Assembly: GCA_009781125.1 (NCBI GenBank)
Contig: WQYS01000093.1
Location: forward strand, 1-8,261
Source of the DNA: Acidobacteriaceae bacterium
GTDB lineage: Bacteria > Acidobacteriota > Terriglobia > Terriglobales > Acidobacteriaceae
Reading direction: 5' to 3'
Length of the DNA: 8,261 nt
Shown here one piece after another: positions 6,000 to 8,261 of this stretch. Every line of letters begins with the position of its first letter. The stretch's first letter is position 1. A model generated the notes under the pieces. It made no database searches and was not told the origin of the DNA. It worked only from the letters and a program-made list of their open reading frames with translations. Position numbers and translations under genes: made by a program.

Positions 6000-6737
6000 C
6001 TACTCTTCGCTTCCGTTGCCAGGCTCCAGCGGCTTCATCTTTTCCGGCAGAGCGTCGGCGATCTCGCCGCGAACCGCTTGTAGCAGGGCCTCGCGCGATC
6101 GAAACTGCGCCGGATCGACTGGGGGAAGAAACTCGACCCGCGCCACGGACGGAGTGATACGCCAGCTTCCTTTCTGCATCATCGACTCGGTTCCGGAGAC
6201 GGCAATGGGAACGACCAGCGCCTTCGTCTCCATGGCCAGATAAAACGGCCCTTTCTTGAAGGTGGAGAGCCGCCCGTCCGGCGAGCGGGTTCCCTCGGGA
6301 AAGACCATGATGTCGAGTCCCGAGCGCAGAGCCGCGGCTGCGGCGGCCACGCTGGCCTCTGCTGCGTCGCGCTGGCCTCCGCGCTCGACGGGAACGAACT
6401 GCCCCATCTTCATGGCCCGTCCCAGCAGCGGAATGCTCATGAGCTGCTTCTTCAGCAGTACAGAGCACCGGCCCGGCAGCAGAGGAAGCACGACCGGCGG
6501 GTCCAGGTTCGACACGTGATTGCACATGAAGATGCAGCGCCGTTCGGCAGGAAGGTTCTCCCGGCCCCCGATCTCGATCCTGATGCCCGCGAAGCGCAGG
6601 CCGGCGTTGGCGATCCACATGGCCACGCGGTACAGCAGGTCGATGTCGTTTACCAGGAACGTATAAGGAATCCCCACGATGCCCGCCGGAATGCCGAGCG
6701 CCGTGTATACGAAAAGGGCTTTCAGAGTTGCAAACAT
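6000..6737 (-). CDS. plsC: 1-acyl-sn-glycerol-3-phosphate acyltransferase (PlsC family)
   Basis: The product is 245 aa from the ATG at 6737 (minus strand). This enzyme family transfers an acyl group to lysophosphatidic acid to give phosphatidic acid at the inner face of the membrane. An N-terminal hydrophobic segment (7-29) is followed by the acyltransferase domain with its catalytic NHVSNLD motif (His74 and Asp79, HX4D), a VPVERGG glycerol-phosphate contact region (116-121), FPEGTRS (146-152), and VVPIAVSG (175-182). All four hallmark blocks are intact. An ATG at 6845 in the same frame would add 36 residues. That stretch lacks family features, has codon use unlike the rest, and contains a TTGACA hexamer (6802 to 6797), so I take it as upstream DNA. 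No Shine-Dalgarno is obvious at either start. The gene converges on the SPOR gene and diverges from the PEP-CTERM gene. Substrate specificity cannot be read from sequence, and other lysophospholipid acyltransferases share these motifs. Confidence 0.92.
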   Translation of the reverse strand: MFATLKALFVYTALGIPAGIVGIPYTFLVNDIDLLYRVAMWIANAGLRFAGIRIEIGGRENLPAERRCIFMCNHVSNLDPPVVLPLLPGRCSVLLKKQLMSIPLLGRAMKMGQFVPVERGGQRDAAEASVAAAAAALRSGLDIMVFPEGTRSPDGRLSTFKKGPFYLAMETKALVVPIAVSGTESMMQKGSWRITPSVARVEFLPPVDPAQFRSREALLQAVRGEIADALPEKMKPLEPGNGSEE

Positions 6738-6796
6738 GTAAGTTGCAGGATATCGCAGGAGTCCGGCTTTCCGTGCATCTGTCCGAAACTCTCTGC

Positions 6797-6802
6797 TGTC
6801 AA
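6797..6802 (-). promoter_or_regulatory. Possible -35 box for plsC
   Basis: TTGACA, a perfect -35 consensus, lies on the minus strand 59 nt before the ATG at 6737. At 17 nt spacing the -10 position reads GATGCA, a poor match, so the promoter is uncertain. If real, it favours the shorter plsC reading. Confidence 0.3.
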
Positions 6803-6967
6803 TCAGATGCGAAAAATCCACAGAAAAATCTTCGCGCATGAGCACGCGGCTGCAAAAATCTGCATCCTACTACCCATGACAGAAATGTCGTAAATGAATG
6901 CAGACGTAGAGATAGTGTTTCAAACGAGCAGGTTGAATCCATTTGCATAGATGTTGCCGTTCCCTCC

Positions 6968-6973
6968 AGGAGG
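6968..6973 (+). promoter_or_regulatory. Shine-Dalgarno that fixes the PEP-CTERM start
   Basis: AGGAGG, a full consensus, lies 4 nt before the ATG at 6978. An in-frame ATG at 6951 has no such site and would put MLPFPPGGF ahead of the signal peptide, so 6978 is chosen. Confidence 0.75.
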
Positions 6974-6977
6974 ATTC

Positions 6978-7625
6978 ATGAAATCCGCGCTAAAGGCTTC
7001 GGTCGCTGCGGTCGTGCTTGTGCTCGGGACCGCTGCGGCAACGGCAGATACGATTCAACTCGGAAGCTATGAGACCGGTGGCGCCAGCCTTGGGAATGCG
7101 AACACGGCGGTTGCTTTTGTGGGATCGTCAACTGCCACCTTCGCGCTCGATCCTGACGGCGTATGGGCCGCTCCGGGAGCGAACTCCGAGTGGGTCTCCA
7201 ATAATGCAGGGTCCGGTCCCGGCGGGAGTGTCGTCGAGGCATCCGGAATATATTCCTATACCACTTCATTCACAACGCAGCCTGGAAACGCTTATACGGG
7301 CTCTATATCTATCCTTGCCGATGACACTACGGACGTCCTGTTCAACGGTATAACGATCGAGCCGGAAGGCCCGCTTGGCAGTGATGCCAAGTGCGCCGAC
7401 GCCGCTCCTAACTGCCGGACACCCACACTCATCATCCTTCCTTCGGGAGATTTTGTGTCCGGCGTTAACACGCTGCAATTCGACTTGCAGCAAACCATAG
7501 CCTCTACGGGGCTGGATTTCTACGGGGCTGTGAATTCAGCCGCAGTGCCTGAGCCGGAATCCCTGCTGCTTCTCAGCACGGGTCTGTTCTCTGCAGCCGG
7601 ATTTCTGCGCAGAAAACTGCTCTAG
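6978..7625 (+). CDS. PEP-CTERM sorted exported protein
   Basis: The product is 215 aa. The signal peptide occupies 1-23 (K2, K6, core VAAVVLVLGTAAATA, cleavage before DTIQ). The mature domain (24-188) is Gly/Ser/Thr-rich and predicted all-beta, with an ILADDTTDVLFNGI segment (112-125), two cysteines close together (139 and 146), and NTLQFDLQQTIASTGLDFYG (164-183). This pattern is typical of PEP-CTERM proteins with a jelly-roll-like, carbohydrate-binding type fold. The C-terminus is a textbook PEP-CTERM signal: VPEP (190-193), a hydrophobic helix (195-210), and the basic end RRK (211-213). In the known system exosortase (EpsH/XrtA family) recognises PEP, removes the tail and passes the protein to the cell surface or extracellular polysaccharide. 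No exosortase gene is in this window. The gene diverges from plsC and ends before a strong hairpin terminator. The specific ligand or role is unknown. Confidence 0.9.
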   Translation: MKSALKASVAAVVLVLGTAAATADTIQLGSYETGGASLGNANTAVAFVGSSTATFALDPDGVWAAPGANSEWVSNNAGSGPGGSVVEASGIYSYTTSFTTQPGNAYTGSISILADDTTDVLFNGITIEPEGPLGSDAKCADAAPNCRTPTLIILPSGDFVSGVNTLQFDLQQTIASTGLDFYGAVNSAAVPEPESLLLLSTGLFSAAGFLRRKLL

Positions 7626-7697
7626 CCCTCCCCAACGGACTGCAAGTTAAATCAACCCTATATATTCTTCATAGTCTGTGTTGTGAATGAAATATAA

Positions 7698-7736
7698 AAG
7701 CAGAAAAGCGCTCCGCGAGGGGCGCTTTTCTGCTTG
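7698..7736. terminator. Strong, probably bidirectional terminator after the PEP-CTERM gene
   Basis: A 17-bp stem (7698-7714 with 7719-7735, one T.G pair) closes on a GCGA tetraloop of the stable GNRA type. The GC-rich core is followed on the plus strand by TTTTCTGCTT, and the mirrored A-rich left side gives the same on the minus strand. It starts 73 nt after the stop at 7625. Confidence 0.85.
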
Positions 7737-7822
7737 TTGTGTCCGATGCAGATACAACGGCCTCAATCCGCGGCGTTAAAATGGACATAGAACAGAATCC
7801 AAAAGGTGAACCCGAGAAATCT
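7737..7822. other. Intergenic sequence before the patatin gene, no gene seen
   Basis: Part of the 337-bp non-coding stretch 7626-7962, which also holds the terminator (7698-7736) and the repeat (7823-7927). A TAAAAT at 7777-7782 could serve as a -10 box, but no -35 is evident. If it is used, the repeat would lie in the leader of the patatin mRNA. An in-frame plus-strand reading through this region spans the repeat, has no ribosome binding site and is not called. Confidence 0.35.
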
Positions 7823-7927
7823 GGGTGCCCTGTATCCATCAGTTTCATTGCCAGATGCGGGAGGGATGCGTGTATCGCCACTCGATCGTCGCCGCGGCGA
7901 CCAAAAAACGCCAGATACGGGGCACCC
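7823..7927. repeat. 105-bp REP-like element upstream of the patatin gene
   Basis: The termini GGGTGCCCTGTATC (7823-7836) and GATACGGGGCACCC (7914-7927) are inverted repeats that match at 13 of 14 positions and share the GGGTGCCC end with the 2041-2142 copy. Internal 12-bp and 16-bp blocks are identical (direct and inverted) to parts of the 156-194 copy. A perfect 14-bp palindrome (7888-7901) is embedded near the right end. The left internal hairpin is degenerate. The element ends 35 bp before the patatin start codon. Confidence 0.8.
7888..7901. repeat. GTCGCCGCGGCGAC palindrome, second copy
   Basis: A 14-bp perfect palindrome, identical to the core of the 16-bp palindrome at 5919-5934 although the surrounding repeat families differ. 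Its function is unknown. Confidence 0.7.
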
Positions 7928-7962
7928 AAACCACTCTTGGCGATGGACACGAAAGGGACGTG

Positions 7963-8261
7963 ATGTTGAGTTTGACCTCCTGCCGCTTTGCGGTTGTGGC
8001 TGTAATTTGTTTGGTGGGATTGAGTATTTCCGGCAAGGCGTCCTTTGCTCAGGAGCAAGGGGCGAAGGTGCAGGTGGCAAGCCCTGAGAACGCGGCCAGC
8101 ATAAGTCTGTCTTCGCGGCGTCCCCGGATCGGATTGGCGCTGGAGGGCGGCGGCGCGCTGGGTTTTGCGCACATCGGCGTGCTGGAGTGGCTGGAAGCCA
8201 ACCACATCCCCGTCGATGATCTCTCGGGGACAAGCATGGGCGGACTGGTCGGCGGACTCTA
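7963..8261 (+). CDS. Secreted patatin-like phospholipase, N-terminal fragment
   Basis: The ATG at 7963 opens a frame that stays open for 99 codons to the window edge. A signal peptide (1-29: R8, core [15 protein letters not shown], cleavage at SFA before QEQ) is followed by a short linker and the start of a patatin domain. [17 protein letters not shown] (58-74) contains the Gly-rich oxyanion-hole loop, and GTSMGG (89-94) is the GXSXG nucleophile elbow with catalytic Ser91. The catalytic Asp (DGG/DGA motif) lies beyond the window. The family hydrolyses acyl esters of phospholipids. A Sec signal on a patatin suggests a periplasmic or surface enzyme, possibly PlpD-like with a C-terminal Omp85-type barrel, but that part is not visible. 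AAAGGGA (7952-7958) is a reasonable Shine-Dalgarno. A palindromic element lies immediately upstream. Confidence 0.88.
   Translation, partial: MLSLTSCRFAVVAVICLVGLSISGKASFAQEQGAKVQVASPENAASISLSSRRPRIGLALEGGGALGFAHIGVLEWLEANHIPVDDLSGTSMGGLVGGL

Noticed and set aside
6928..6960. Possible sigma-54 promoter before the PEP-CTERM gene
   Set aside because: TTGCA is present, but the GG to GC distance is 12 nt instead of 10 and the -24 block is poor.
7739..7963. Plus-strand 74-codon reading frame before the patatin gene
   Set aside because: It spans the whole 7823-7927 repeat, has no Shine-Dalgarno, and gives a product with no signal peptide or domain. The stop overlapping the patatin ATG is probably chance.

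Overview
This window looks like a chromosomal segment of a GC-rich Gram-negative bacterium, most likely an acidobacterium of the Acidobacteriaceae/Terriglobia type. I infer this from four things: an outer-membrane beta-barrel gene, a PEP-CTERM sorted exoprotein, an nfeD/slipin/SPOR neighbourhood, and intergenic palindromic elements with GGGTGCCCC-type ends. No 16S rRNA or marker gene is present, so the assignment is an inference.

Layout, left to right. A secreted protein gene is cut by the left edge (minus strand, 109 to 1). A divergent intergenic region with two REP-like hairpins follows (110-406). Next is a plus-strand run: a secreted TolB/FlgO-like plus TPR protein (407-2017), a membrane-bound NfeD/ClpP-class serine protease that overlaps it by ATGA (2014-3441), a small outer-membrane beta-barrel protein (3505-4203, followed by a hairpin terminator), a slipin of the SPFH family (4364-5158) and a SPOR-domain single-pass membrane protein (5162-5782). 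A 134-bp inverted-repeat element sits between converging genes (5811-5944). On the minus strand is a PlsC-type 1-acylglycerol-3-phosphate acyltransferase (6737-6000). Divergent from it is a PEP-CTERM exoprotein (6978-7625) with a strong terminator. After a third REP-like locus (7823-7927) comes the start of a secreted patatin-like phospholipase cut by the right edge (7963 onward).

The common theme is the cell envelope. NfeD and slipin are a known functional pair (membrane protease plus membrane-microdomain scaffold). SPOR proteins bind septal peptidoglycan, PlsC makes phosphatidic acid, patatin hydrolyses lipids, and the beta-barrel and PEP-CTERM proteins are exported. None of the gene families is new.

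The most unusual material is non-coding. A family of palindromic elements has conserved ends and hairpin loops but stems that vary with their pairing kept. One copy spans the 5' end of nfeD exactly in frame (102 bp, 34 open codons), which makes the real start of that gene ambiguous. A second, different inverted-repeat family shares an identical GTCGCCGCGGCGAC palindrome with one of these copies. I see no CRISPR array, tRNA, rRNA, transposase or defence system.
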